Origin: Clusia tigrina
Lineage: Eukaryota; Arthropoda; Insecta; Diptera; Clusiidae
Assembly: GCA_920105625.2 (NCBI GenBank)
Contig: OV050030.1
Span: forward strand, 210,970,325-211,034,324
DNA: 64,000 nucleotides
Reading direction: 5' to 3'
Shown: positions 1 to 10,763 of the stretch, piece by piece
How positions within the stretch are numbered: the stretch's first letter is position 1
How the letters are laid out: every line of letters begins with the position of its first letter
Made by a program: the position numbers and the translations under genes
The notes under the pieces: generated by a model
Told to the model about the DNA's origin: nothing
Databases searched by the model: none
What the model saw: the letters and a program-made list of their open reading frames with translations, nothing else

Positions 1-2003
1 ATTTCAAAACTTTATTACGCTAAAATAAAAAGTTACAAGCATTTGATTGTTGCAAACTTTGATAGGTGTGGGACGCACCGTATAGAAGTTAGGGCCATTA
101 GAAGTTTTATCAGTGTTTGATTTGGGACTCAAGGGTAGCATAGCTATGAGCGATAGCTTAAATTGATAAGAGGCACGAGTACTTTATTGTCACAAAATTT
201 CAAGATTTTATGACGCTTCAGTAAAAAGTTACAAGCATTTGATTGTTGCATACTTTGATAAGTATATATCGCACCGTATAGAAGTTCGGGCCATTTGCAG
301 TTTTTTCAGTGTTTGATTTGGGACTCAAGGTTAGTATAGCTATGAGTGATAGCTTAAATTGACAAGAGGCTCAAGTACTTTATTGTCACAAAATTTCAAG
401 ATTTTATTATGCTCCAGTAAAAAGTTAGAAGCATTTTATTGTAGCAAACTTTGATAGGTATAGGACGCACCGTAGAGAAGTTAGGGCAATTTGAAGGTTT
501 AGCAGTGTTTGATTTTCGACTCTAGGGTAGCATAGCTATGAGCGATAGCTTAATAGATAAGAGGCTCGAGTACTTTAATGTCAGACAATTTCAAGATTTT
601 ATGACGCTCCAGTAAAAAGTTACAAGCATTTGATTGTTGCAAACTTTGATAGGTATAGGACGCACCGTATAGAAGTTAGGGCCATTTGAAGTTTTATCAG
701 TGTTTGATTTGGGGCTCAAGGGAAGCATAGCTATGAGCGATAGCTTGAATTGATAAGCGGATCGAGTACTTTGTTGTCACCAAATTTCAAGGTTTTATGA
801 CGCTCCAGTAAAAAGTTACAAGCATTTGATTGTTGCAAACTCTGATAGGTGTCGGACGTAGCGTATAGAAGTTAGGGCCATTTGAAGTTTTAGCAGTGTT
901 TGATTTGGTACTCAAGGCATAGCTTTGAGCGATAGCTTAAATTGATAAGAGGCACAAGTACTTAATTGTCACAAAATTTCAAGGTTTTATGACGCTCCAG
1001 TAAAAAGTTACAAGGATTTGATTGTTGCAAATTTTGAAAGGTGTAGGACGCAAAGTACAGAATTTAGGGCCATTGTTTTATCAGTGTTTGATTTGGGACT
1101 CGAGGGTAGCAAAGCAATGAGCGACAACTTTAATTGACAAGAGGCCCGAGTACTTTCTTGTCACCAAACTTCAATGTTTTATGACCTCCAGTAAAAAGTT
1201 ACAAGCATTTGGTTGTTGCAAACTTTGATAGGTGTAGGACGCACCATATAGAAGTTAGGGCCATTTGCAGCCTTATGAGTGTTTGATTTGGGTCTCAAGG
1301 GTTGTATAGCTATGAGTGATAGCTTAAATTGACAAGGGGCTCGAGTTCTTTATTGAATTTCAAGACTTTATTACGCTCCAATAAAAAGTTACAGGCATTT
1401 GATTGTTGCAAACTTTGATAGGCTTTATAAGAGGCCCGAGTACTTTATTGTCACAAAATTTCTAGATTTTATGACGCTCCACTAAAAAGTTACAATTATT
1501 TGAATGTTGTATACTTTGATAGGTATATATCGCACCGTATAGAAGTTAGGGCCATTTCAAGTTTTATCAGTCTTTGATTTGGGACTCAAGGGTAGCATAG
1601 CTATGAGCGAAACCTTAAATTGACAAGAGGCTCGACTACTTTATTGTCACAAAATTTCAAAACTTTATTACGCTAAAATAAAAAGTTACAAGCATTTGAT
1701 TGTTGCAAACTTTGATAGGTGTGGGACGCACCGTATAGAAGTTAGGGCCATTTGAAGTTTTATCAGTGTTTGATTTGGGACTCAAGGGTAGCATAGCTAT
1801 GAGCGATAGCTTAAATTGATAAGAAGCACGAGTACTTTATTGTCACAAAATTTCAAGATTTTATGATGCTCCAGTAAAAAGTTACAAGCATTTGATTGTT
1901 GCATACTTTGATAGGTATATATCGCACCGTATAGAAGTTGGGGCCATTTGCAGTTTTTTCAGTGTTTGGTTTGGGACTCAAGGTTAGTATAGCTATGAGT
2001 TAT
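1..2003. repeat. Higher-order duplication, copy 1 (offset 3607 bp)
   Basis: This block of about ten monomers recurs nearly unchanged at 3608-5610. Rare private variants are shared at the same offset, such as GGGCCATTAGAAG (near 102 and 3709), TTAGAAGCATTTTATTG (425 and 4032) and the truncated junction GATAGGCTTTATAAGAGG (near 1415 and 5022). Similarity breaks near 2003, where TATATCTTAAAATG in this copy faces TATAGCTTAAATTG in the other. The left limit is the window edge, so the true block may be longer. Confidence 0.9.
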
Positions 2004-3607
2004 ATCTTAAAATGACAAGAGGCTCGAGTACTTTAATGTGAAACAATTTCAAAACTTTATTACGCTAAAATAAAAAGTTACAAAAATTTGATTGTTGCAA
2101 ACTTTGATAGGTGTGGGACGCACCGTATAGAAGTTAGGGCCATTTGAAGTTTTATCAGTGTTTGATTTGGGACTCAAGGGTAGCATAGCTATGAGCGATA
2201 GCTTAAATTGATAAGAGGCACGAGTACTTTATTGTCACAAAATTTCAAGATTTTATGACGCTCCAGTAAAAAGTTACAAGCATTTGATTGTTGCATACTT
2301 TGATAGGTATATATCGCACCGTATAGAAGTTGGGGCCATTTGCAGTTTTTTCAGTGTTTGATTTGGGACTCAAGGTTAGTATAGCTATGAGTTATAGCTT
2401 AAAATGACAAGAGGCTCGAGTACTTTATTGTCACAAAATTTCAAGATTTTATTATGCTCCAGTAAAATGTTACAAGTATTTTATTGTAGCAAACTTTGAT
2501 AGGTATAGGACGCACCGTATAGAAGTTAGGGCAATTTGAAGGTTTAGAAGTGTTTGATTTTCGACTCTAGGGTAGCATAGCTATGAGCGATAGCTTAATA
2601 GATAAGAGGCTCGAGTACTTTAATGTCAGAAAGTTTCAAGATTTTATGACGATCCAGTAAAAAGTAACAAGCATTTGATTGTTGCAAACTTTGATGGGTG
2701 TAGGACGCAAAGTACAGAATTTAGGGCCATTGTTTTATCAGTGTTTGATTTGGGACTCGACGGTAGCAAAGCAATGAGCGACAACTTTAATTGACAAGAG
2801 GCCCGAGTACTTTCTAGTCACCAAATTTCAAGGTTTTCTGACCTCCAGTAAAAAGTTGCAAGCATTTGGTTGTTGCAAACTTTGATAGGTGTGGGACGCA
2901 CCGTATAGAAGTTAGGGCCATTTGAAGTTTTATCAGTGTTTCATTTGGTACTGAAGGGTAGCATAGCTATGATCGATACCTTAAATTGACAAGAGGCTCG
3001 ACTACTTTATTGTCACAAAATTTCAAGTCTTTATTACGCTCCAATAAAAAGTTCCAAGCATTTGCTTGTTGCAAACTTTGATAGGTGTGGGACGCACCGT
3101 ATAGAAGTTAGGCCCATTTGAAGTTTTATCAGTGTTTGATTTGGGACTCAAGGGTAGCATAGCTATGAGCGATAGCTTAAATTTATAAGAGGCCCGAGTA
3201 CTTTATTGTCACAAAATTTCTAGATTTTATGACGCTCCAGTAAAAAGTTACAAATATTTGAATGTTGTATACTTTGATAGGTATATATCGCACCGTTAAG
3301 AAGTTAGGGCCATTTCTAGTTTTATCAGTCTTTGATTTGGGACTCAAGGGTAGCATAGCTATGAGTTATATCTTAAAATGACAAGAGGCTCGAGTACTTT
3401 AATGTGAAACAATTTCAAAACTTTATTACGCTAAAATAAAAAGTTACAAAAATTTGATTGTTGCAAACTTTGATAGGTGTGGGACGCACCGTATAGAAGT
3501 TAGGGCCATTTGAAGTTTTATCAGTGTTTGATTTGGGACTCAAGGGTAGCATAGCTATGAGCGATAGCTTAAATTGATAAGAGGCTCGACTACTTTATTG
3601 TCACAAA

Positions 3608-5610
3608 ATTTCAAAACTTTATTACGCTAAAATAAAAAGTTACAAGCATTTGATTGTTGCAAACTTTGATAGGTGTGGGACGCACCGTATAGAAGTTAGG
3701 GCCATTAGAAGTTTTATCAGTGTTTGATTTGGGACTCAAGGGTAGCATAGCTATGAGCGATAGCTTAAATTGATAAGAGGCACGAGTACTTTATTGTTAC
3801 AAAATTTCAAGATTTTATGACGCTCCAGTAAAAAGTTACAAGCATTTGATTGTTGCATACTTTGATAAGTATATATCGCACCGTATAGAAGTTCGGGCCA
3901 TTTGCAGTTTTTTCAGTGTTTGATTTGGGACTCAAGGTTAGTATAGCTATGAGTGATAGCTTAAATTGACAAGAGGCTCAAGTACTTTATTGTCACAAAA
4001 TTTCAAGATTTTATTATGCTCCAGTAAAAAGTTAGAAGCATTTTATTGTAGCAAACTTTGATAGGTATAGGACGCACCGTAGAGAAGTTAGGGCAATTTG
4101 AAGGTTTAGCAGTGTTTGATTTTCGACTCTAGGGTAGCATAGCTATGAGCGATAGCTTAATAGATAAGAGGCTCGAGTACTTTAATGTCAGACAATTTCA
4201 AGATTTTATGACGCTCCAGTAAAAAGTTACAAGCATTTGATTGTTGCAAACTTTGATAGGTATAGGACGCACCGTATAGAAGTTAGGGCCATTTGAAGTT
4301 TTATCAGTGTTTGATTTGGGGCTCAAGGGAAGCATAGCTATGAGCGATAGCTTGAATTGATAAGCGGATCGAGTACTTTGTTGTCACCAAATTTCAAGGT
4401 TTTATGACGCTCCAGTAAAAAGTTACAAGCATTTGATTGTTGCAAACTCTGATAGGTGTCGGACGTAGCGTATAGAAGTTAGGGCCATTTGAAGTTTTAG
4501 CAGTGTTTGATTTGGTACTCAAGGCATAGCTTTGAGCGATAGCTTAAATTGATAAGAGGCACAAGTACTGAATTGTCACAAAATTTCAAGGTTTTATGAC
4601 GCTCCAGTAAAAAGTTACAAGGATTTGATTGTTGCAAACTTTGATAGGTGTAGGACGCAAAGTACAGAATTTAGGGCCATTGTTTTATCAGTGTTTGATT
4701 TGGGACTCGAGGGTAGCAAAGCAATGAGCGACAACTTTAATTGACAAGAGGCCCGAGTACTTTCTTGTCACCAAACTTCAATGTTTTATGACCTCCAGTA
4801 AAAAGTTACAAGCATTTGGTTGTTGCAAACTTTGATAGGTGTAGGACGCACCATATAGAAGTTAGGGCCATTTGCAGCCTTATGAGTGTTTGATTTGGGT
4901 CTCAAGGGTTGTATAGCTATGAGTGATAGCTTAAATTGACAAGGGGCTCGAGTTCTTTATTGAATTTCAAGACTTTATTACGCTCCAATAAAAAGTTACA
5001 GGCATTTGATTGTTGCAAACTTTGATAGGCTTTATAAGAGGCCCGAGTACTTTATTGTCACAAAATTTCTAGATTTTATGACGCTCCACTAAAAAGTTAC
5101 AATTATTTGAATGTTGTATACTTTGATAGGTATATATCGCACCGTATAGAAGTTAGGGCCATTTCAAGTTTTATCAGTCTTTGATTTGGGACTCAAGGGT
5201 AGCATAGCTATGAGCGAAACCTTAAATTGACAAGAGGCTCGACTACTTTATTGTCACAAAATTTCAAAACTTTATTACGCTAAAATAAAAAGTTACAAGC
5301 ATTTGATTGTTGCAAACTTTGATAGGTGTGGGACGCACCGTATAGAAGTTAGGGCCATTTGAAGTTTTATCAGTGTTTGATTTGGGACTCAAGGGTAGCA
5401 TAGCTATGAGCGATAGCTTAAATTGATAAGAAGCACGAGTACTTTATTGTCACAAAATTTCAAGATTTTATGATGCTCCAGTAAAAAGTTACAAGCATTT
5501 GATTGTTGCATACTTTGATAGGTATATATCGCACCGTACAGAAGTTGGGGCCATTTGCAGTTTTTTCAGTGTTTGATTTGGGACTCAAGGTTAGTATAGC
5601 TATGAGTTAT
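3608..5610. repeat. Higher-order duplication, copy 2 (offset 3607 bp)
   Basis: This is the second copy of the block at 1-2003. Only a handful of point differences are visible, for example GTACTGAATTG here against GTACTTAATTG near 958. The monomers between the two copies (2004-3607) are of related types, so the pair probably arose by unequal exchange or segmental duplication inside the array. Confidence 0.9.
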
Positions 5611-6569
5611 AGCTTAAATTGACAAGAGGCTCGAGTACTTTATTGTCACAAAATTTCAAGATTTTATTATGCTCCAGTAAAAAGTTACAAGCATTTTATT
5701 GTAGCAAACTTTGATAGGTATAGGACGCACCGTATAGAAGTTAGGGCAATTTGAAGGTTTAGAAGTGTTTGATTTTCGACTCTAGGGTAGCATAGCTATG
5801 AGCGATAGCTTAATAGATAAGAGGCTCGAGGACTTTAATGTCAGAAAATTTCAAGATTTTATGACGCTCCAGTAAAAAGTTACAAGCATTTGATTGTCGC
5901 AAACTTTGATAGGTGTAGGACGCAAAGTACAGAATTTAGGGCCATTGTTTTATCAGTGTTTGATTTGGGACTCGAGGGTAGCAAAGCAATGAGCGACAAC
6001 TTTAATTTACAAGAGGCCCGAGTACTTTCTTGTCACCAAATTTCAAGGTATTACGACGCTCCAGTAAAAAGTTACAAGCATTTGGTTGTTGCAAACTTTG
6101 ATAGGTGTAGGACGCACCATATAGAAGTTAGGGCCATTTGCAGTCTTATGAGTGTTTGATTTGGGTATCAAGGGTAGTATAGCTATGAGTGATAGCTTAA
6201 ATTGGCAAGGGGCTCGAGTACTTTATTGTCACAAAATTTCAAGACTTTATTACGCTCCAATAAAAAGTTACAAGCATTTGATTGTTGAGCGATACCTTAA
6301 ATTGACAAGAGGCTCGACTACTTTATTGTCACAAAACTTCAAGTCTTTATTACGCTCCAATAAAAAGTTCCAAGCTTTTGCTTGTTGCAAACTTTGGTAG
6401 GTGTGGGACGCACCGTATAAAAGTTAGGCCCATTTGAAGTTTTATCAGTGTTTGATTTGGGACTCAAGGGTAGTATAGCTATGAGTGATAGCTTAAATTG
6501 ACAAGAGGCTCAAGTACTTTATTGTCACAAAATTTCAAGATTTTATTATGCTCCAGTAAAAAGTTACAA

Positions 6570-7600
6570 GCATTTCAAGATTTTATTATGCTCCAGTAAA
6601 AAGTTAGAAGCATTTTATTGTAGCAAACTTTGATAGGTATAGGACGCACCGTAGAGAAGTTAGGGCAATTTGAAGGTTTAGCAGTGTTTGATTTTCGACT
6701 CTAGGGTAGCATAGCTATGAGCGATAGCTTAATAGATAAGAGGCTCGAGTACTTTAATGTCAGAAAATTTCAAGATTTTATGACGCTCCAGTAAAAAGTT
6801 ACAAGCATTTGATTGTTGCAAACTTTGATAGGTATAGGACGCACCGTATAGAAGTTAGGGCCATTTGAAGTTTTATCAGTGTTTGATTTGGGGCTCAAGG
6901 GAAGCATAGCTATGAGCGATAGCTTGAATTGATAAGCGGATCGAGTACTTTGTTGTCACCAAATTTCAAGGTTTTATGACGCTCCAGTAAAAAGTTACAA
7001 GCATTTGATTGTTGCAAACTCTGATAGGTGTCGGACGTAGCGTATAGAAGTTAGAGCCATTTGAAGTTTTAGCAGTGTTTGATTTGGTACTCAAGGCATA
7101 GCTTTGAGCGATAGCTTAAATTGATAAGAGGCACAAGTACTGAATTGTCACAAAATTTCAAGGTTTTATGACGCTCCAGTAAAAAGTTACAAGGATTTGA
7201 TTGTTGCAAACTTTGATAGGTGTAGGACGCAAAGTACAGAATTTAGGGCCATTGTTTTATCAGTGTTTGATTTAAGACTCGAGGGTAGCAAAGCAATGAG
7301 CGACAACTTTAATTGACAAGAGGCCCGAGTACTTTCTTGTCACCAAACTTCAAGGTTTTATGACCTCCAGTAAAAAGTTACAAGCATTTGGTTGTTGCAA
7401 ACTTTGGTAGGTGTAGGATGCACCATATAGAAGTTAGGGCCATTTGCAGCCTTATGAGTGTTTGATTTGGGTCTCAAGGGTTGTATAGCTATGAGTGATA
7501 GCTTAAATTGACAAGGGGCTCGAGTTCTTTATTGAATTTCAAGACTTTATTACGCTCCAATAAAAAGTTACAGGCATTTGATTGTTGCAAACTTTGATAG
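6570..7600. repeat. Partial third copy of the left-array block
   Basis: From TTAGAAGCATTTTATTG at 6604 the sequence follows 4032 onward at a constant offset of 2572 bp, and so also 425 onward. It leaves that order after CAGGCATTTGATTG (7571), where a normal monomer continues instead of the GGCTTTATAAGAGG truncation. The left edge is an abnormal join near 6563-6575, where AGCATTT runs directly into CAAGATTTTATTATGC, so part of a monomer is missing or duplicated there. Confidence 0.8.
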
Positions 7601-8130
7601 GTGTGGGACGCACCGTATAGAAGTTAGGGCCATTTGAAGTTTTATCAGTGTTTGATTTGGGACTCAAGGGTAGCATAGCTATGAGCCATACCTTAAATTG
7701 ACAAGAGGCTCGACTACTTTATTGTCACAAAATTTCAAGTCTTTATTACGCTCCAGTAAAAAGTTACAAGCATTTTATTGTAGCAAACTTTGATAGGTAT
7801 AGGACGCACCGTATAGAAGTTAGGGCAATTTGAAGGTTTAGAGGTGTTTGATTTTCGACTCTAGGGTAGCATAGCTATGAGCGATAGCTTAATAGATAAG
7901 AGGCTCGAGTACTTTAATGTCTGAAAATTTCAAGATTTTATGACGCTCCAGTAAAAAGTTACAAGCATTTGATTGTTGCAAACTTTGATAGGTATAGGAC
8001 GCACCGTATAGAAGTTAGGGCCATTTGAAGTTTTATCAGTGTTTGATTTGGGGCTCAAGGGAAGCATAGCTATGAGCGATAACTTGAATTGTTAAGCGGA
8101 TCGAGTACTTTGTTGTCACCAAATTTCAAG

Positions 8131-9622
8131 GTTTTATGACGCTCCAGTAAAAAGTTACAAGCATTTGATTGTTGCAAACTCTGATAGGTGTCGGACGTAG
8201 GGTATAGAAGTTAGGGCCATTTGAAGTTTTAGCAGTGTTTGATTTGGGACTCAAGGCATAGCTATGAGCGATAGCTTAAATTGATAAGAGGCACAAGTAC
8301 TTAATTGTCACAAAATTTCAAGGTTTTATGACGCTCCAGTAAAAAGTTACAAGGATTTGATTGTTGCAAACTTTGATACGTATGGAAAGCACCGTATAGA
8401 AGTTAGGGCCATTTGAAGTTTTATCAGTGTTTGATTTGGAACTGAAGGGTAGCATAGCTATGAGCGATAGCTTAAAATGATAGGAGGCACGAGTACTTTA
8501 TTGTTACAAAATTTCAAGGTTTTATGACGCTCCAGTAAAATGTTACAAGCATTTGAATGTTGCAAACTTTGATACGTATGGAAAGCACCGTATAGAAGTT
8601 AGGGCCATTTGAAGTTTTATCAGTGTTTGATTTGGGACTGAAGAGTAGCATAGCTATGAGCGATAGCTTAAGTTGATAAGAGGCACGAGTACTTTATTGT
8701 CACAAAATTTCAAGGTTTTATTACGCTCCAGTAAAAAGTTACAAGGATTTGATTGTTGCAAACTTTGATACGTATGGAAATCACCGCATAGAAGTTAGGC
8801 CCATTTGAAGTTTTATCAGCGTTTGATTTGGGACTCAAGGGTACCATCGCTATGAGCGATACCTTAAGTTGATAAGAGGCACGAGTACTTTATTGTCACA
8901 AAATTTTAGGGTTTTATGACGCTAAAGTAAAAAGTTACAAGCATTTGAATGTTGCATTCTTTGATAGGTGTAGGACGCACCGTATAGAAGTTAGGGCCAT
9001 TTGAAGTTTTAGCAGTGTTTGATTTGGGACTCAAGTTAGCATAGCAATGAGCGATAACTTAAATTGACAAGAGGCTCGACTACTTTATTGTCACAAAATT
9101 TCAAGTCTTTATTACGCTCCAATAAAAAGTTCCAAGCATTTGCTTGTTGCAAACTTTGATAGGTGTGGGACGCACCGTATAGAAGTTAGGCCCATTTGAA
9201 GTTTTATCAGTGTTTGATTTGGGACTCAAGGGTAGCATAGCTATGAGCGATAGCTTAAGTTGATAAGAGGCACGAGTACTTTATTGTCACAAAATTTCAA
9301 GGTTTTCTGACGCTAAAGTAAAAAGTTACAAGCATTTGAATGTTGCAACCTTTGATAGGTGTAGGATGCACCGTATAGAAGTTAGGGCCATTTGAAGTTT
9401 TATCAGTGTTTGATTTGGGACTCAAGGGTACCATCGCTATGAGCGATAGCTTTAGTTGATAAGAGGCACGAGTACTTTATTGTCACAAAATTTCAAGGTT
9501 TTATGACGCTAAAGTAAAAAGTTACAAGCATTTGAATGTTGCAACCTTTGATAGGTGTAGGACGCACCGTATAGAAGTTAGGGCCATTTGAAGTTTTATC
9601 AGTGTTTGATTTGGGACTCAAG
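8131..9622. repeat. Left flank of the insertion, paralogous to ~19924-21024
   Basis: The 9301-9627 part matches 20703-21029 at an offset of 11402, including the rare GGTTTTCTGACGCTAAAGT unit. Further left, 8131 onward matches 19924 onward at an offset of 11793, so the two differ by an indel of two monomers (391 bp) near 9060-9240, where this copy carries a different monomer type (TTCCAAGCATTTGCTTG). The block forms the left half of the uninterrupted paralogue described at 21025. Confidence 0.85.
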
Positions 9623-9627
9623 GGTAC
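9623..9627. repeat. Target-site duplication, left copy (GGTAC)
   Basis: GGTAC immediately precedes the TGT at the left end of the 5' LTR and is repeated at 15500-15504 directly after the CAACA end of the 3' LTR. Five base pairs is the usual duplication length for BEL/Pao elements. The target lies in a monomer variant reading GGGTACCATCGCTATG. Confidence 0.95.
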
Positions 9628-9974
9628 TGTCGGATAAGATCGCCCTCCATCATTTATTTTATAAATTTTTATTTTATATAATATTAATTATTTGTAAACT
9701 TGTATTCCGGGCCACCCTAATACTGTTTTTCTATAATTGTCACAGCAGCACCAACATACATACTATGGTTCCGTTTGACCATTATGTAGTGATTGTCGTT
9801 AGATGTTTACATCTTCGATACAAAGAAGAATAACAACAACAGCGCGATTTGAAGTTATTTACTTCCAATGTTCTATTCAGCCGCTGCATTGTTATTGTTA
9901 TTCCCTTTGCTTTCGCTGCTTAGAATAACTGTCTGATTTTTGTCGAATGTTTAGTGGTCCGACGACTTACAGTT

Positions 9975-9980
9975 TCAGTT
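9975..9980 (+). promoter_or_regulatory. Candidate initiator (TCAGTT) in the 5' LTR
   Basis: TCAGTT matches the arthropod initiator consensus used by many insect LTR elements. It lies about 10 bp inside the part shared by both LTRs. If transcription starts here, the part missing from the 3' LTR would be almost exactly U3. No convincing TATA box sits about 30 bp upstream, so the call rests on the motif alone. Confidence 0.25.
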
Positions 9981-10158
9981 CATTTGTTATTGAGTTGAGA
10001 AACATATCACAGAAAAAGAAGTGATTGTTAAAAGAGCCATAAGTTTAGAATTGTTTATAATAGACAGAAGAAAATTGTGAACAGAAAAGAGCCACAGAGC
10101 CACATAATAAAGAAAGGACCTAGTTAAGAACTGAGAGAACTGAGTTAAATTAAAATTA

Positions 10159-10164
10159 AATAAA
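10159..10164 (+). terminator. Candidate polyadenylation signal in the 5' LTR
   Basis: AATAAA is followed immediately by a GT-rich stretch (GTGTGTTTAATTTT), a usual arrangement for LTR polyadenylation. A second AATAAA lies at 10106-10111. The functional copy would be the equivalent in the 3' LTR, at 15448-15453. Confidence 0.5.
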
Positions 10165-10213
10165 GTGTGTTTAATTTTAAATAACAATAGAAAAGTGTTT
10201 CTGTGCAACATAT

Positions 10214-10231
10214 TGGCGACCGTGGCAGGAC
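10214..10231 (+). promoter_or_regulatory. Primer-binding site (tRNA-Arg-like)
   Basis: TGGCGACCGTGGCAGGAC starts three bases after the end of the 5' LTR. The leading TGG complements a tRNA CCA end. From memory of the mdg1/412 group of Drosophila elements, a tRNA-Arg site differs at one position (A for the second G of GTGGC). The site role is secure from its position; the exact tRNA is inferred. Confidence 0.8.
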
Positions 10232-10502
10232 GGTTCGTAATAAAATTAGCTTATTTTAAAAACCAAAATAAAATGTTTCGAATTGTGTCGGGGAGCACAA
10301 AATTATTTCGTGCCTTCATGGGAGAGACGTAATTATTTTCAAATACGGTTTTGTTACCATAGACATTCCCGTACATATTTTCGGCAGTATCCTAACGGGA
10401 AATATATACTCGATTTGAGGCGTCGCAATAAGTGTTTCGCGCTTTAATTTTTCGGCTCTATATTATTGGTTCGTGTTTTAAGTACTTGACTTGAAAAACA
10501 AA
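10232..10502 (+). other. Element leader (untranslated region)
   Basis: This is the non-coding stretch between the primer-binding site and the gag start codon. It contains upstream ATGs (for example in AAAATGTTTCGAATTG) that open only short frames. No domain or clear RNA structure was recognised. A packaging function would be expected here but nothing in the sequence shows it. Confidence 0.6.
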
Positions 10503-10763
10503 ATGTCTACCGACAAAGTTGAAGCATTAGCTGAAGATGTATTTGCGAGTGGCTCAGAATTGGCATCGCTCAAATTGCAACGCAGCCACATGAAGCGGAA
10601 TATAACTAACCTTCATAAGAAGGTTGAAAAAGATGGCGATAAAGTTGACCCCATGGATTTGATGGAAAGTACGCGGATTATACAAGGTTTATCTCAACTT
10701 TCAACAACATGGTCCATGAGAATTTTTCAATTACTGCTGTTGATAAATTTAACTATTTGCTGA
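10503..10763 (+). pseudogene. gag: gag, N-terminal fragment (broken)
   Basis: The chosen start is ATG 10503 (context ACAAAATGTCT), giving a product beginning MSTDKVEALAEDV. The first ~65 residues are a charged helical stretch with LKLQRSHMKRNITNLHKKV, typical of the start of BEL/Pao Gag. After GLSQLSTTW the frame turns into a short unrelated tail and stops at 10763, whereas Gag sequence resumes in another frame from 10709 (MVHENF...). About a hundred residues that normally link these parts in the family are absent, so an internal deletion has fused two distant parts out of frame. Gag would assemble the particle in the cytoplasm; this piece alone could not. Confidence 0.85.

Larger units (their letters stand above)
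1..9627. repeat. 196-bp satellite array, left segment
   Basis: Tandem head-to-tail copies of a 196-bp AT-rich unit fill this stretch, about 49 units by length. The period was measured between successive GCACCGTATAGAAG motifs, for example 1731, 1927, 2123, 2319 and 2515, each 196 apart. Some units are shorter: those with GCAAAGTACAGAATTT lack about 8 bp after GGGCCATT. Variants concentrated here include CGCTAAAATAAAAAGTTAC (only in the first ~5.3 kb) and GTATATATCGCACC. No open frame in it looks like a gene; short frames on both strands are by-products of the repeat. A role in heterochromatin, or nucleosome phasing given a length near one nucleosome repeat, is inference only. The family was not recognised. 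Confidence 0.97.
9628..10210 (+). repeat. 5' LTR (583 bp, complete)
   Basis: It begins TGTCGG directly after the left GGTAC and ends CTGTGCAACA, just before the primer-binding site. The terminal TGT...ACA and the flanking target duplication fix both ends. Positions 9965-10210 align with the 3' LTR remnant at 15270-15499, with two substitutions (T/G near 9983, A/G near 10155) and a 16-bp length difference near 10121-10137, where this copy carries extra sequence that includes a second AACTGAG. The first ~337 bp have no counterpart at the 3' end. Two AATAAA motifs lie in its right part. Confidence 0.93.

Noticed and set aside
5890..6400. Plus-strand open frames of 82 and 89 codons in the left array
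   Set aside because: They lie wholly in satellite units and differ only because local indels happen to remove stops.
1..9627. CRISPR-like periodic repeats
   Set aside because: Whole 196-bp units are repeated with no unique spacers, and the context is eukaryotic satellite.
9661..9690. TATA box (TTTTATATAATATT) as the element promoter
   Set aside because: It lies ~290 bp upstream of the candidate initiator in a generally AT-rich stretch, so it is not supported.
9987..10211. 74-codon minus-strand frame in the 5' LTR
   Set aside because: It covers AT-rich LTR sequence opposite the element's sense strand and has no recognisable protein features.
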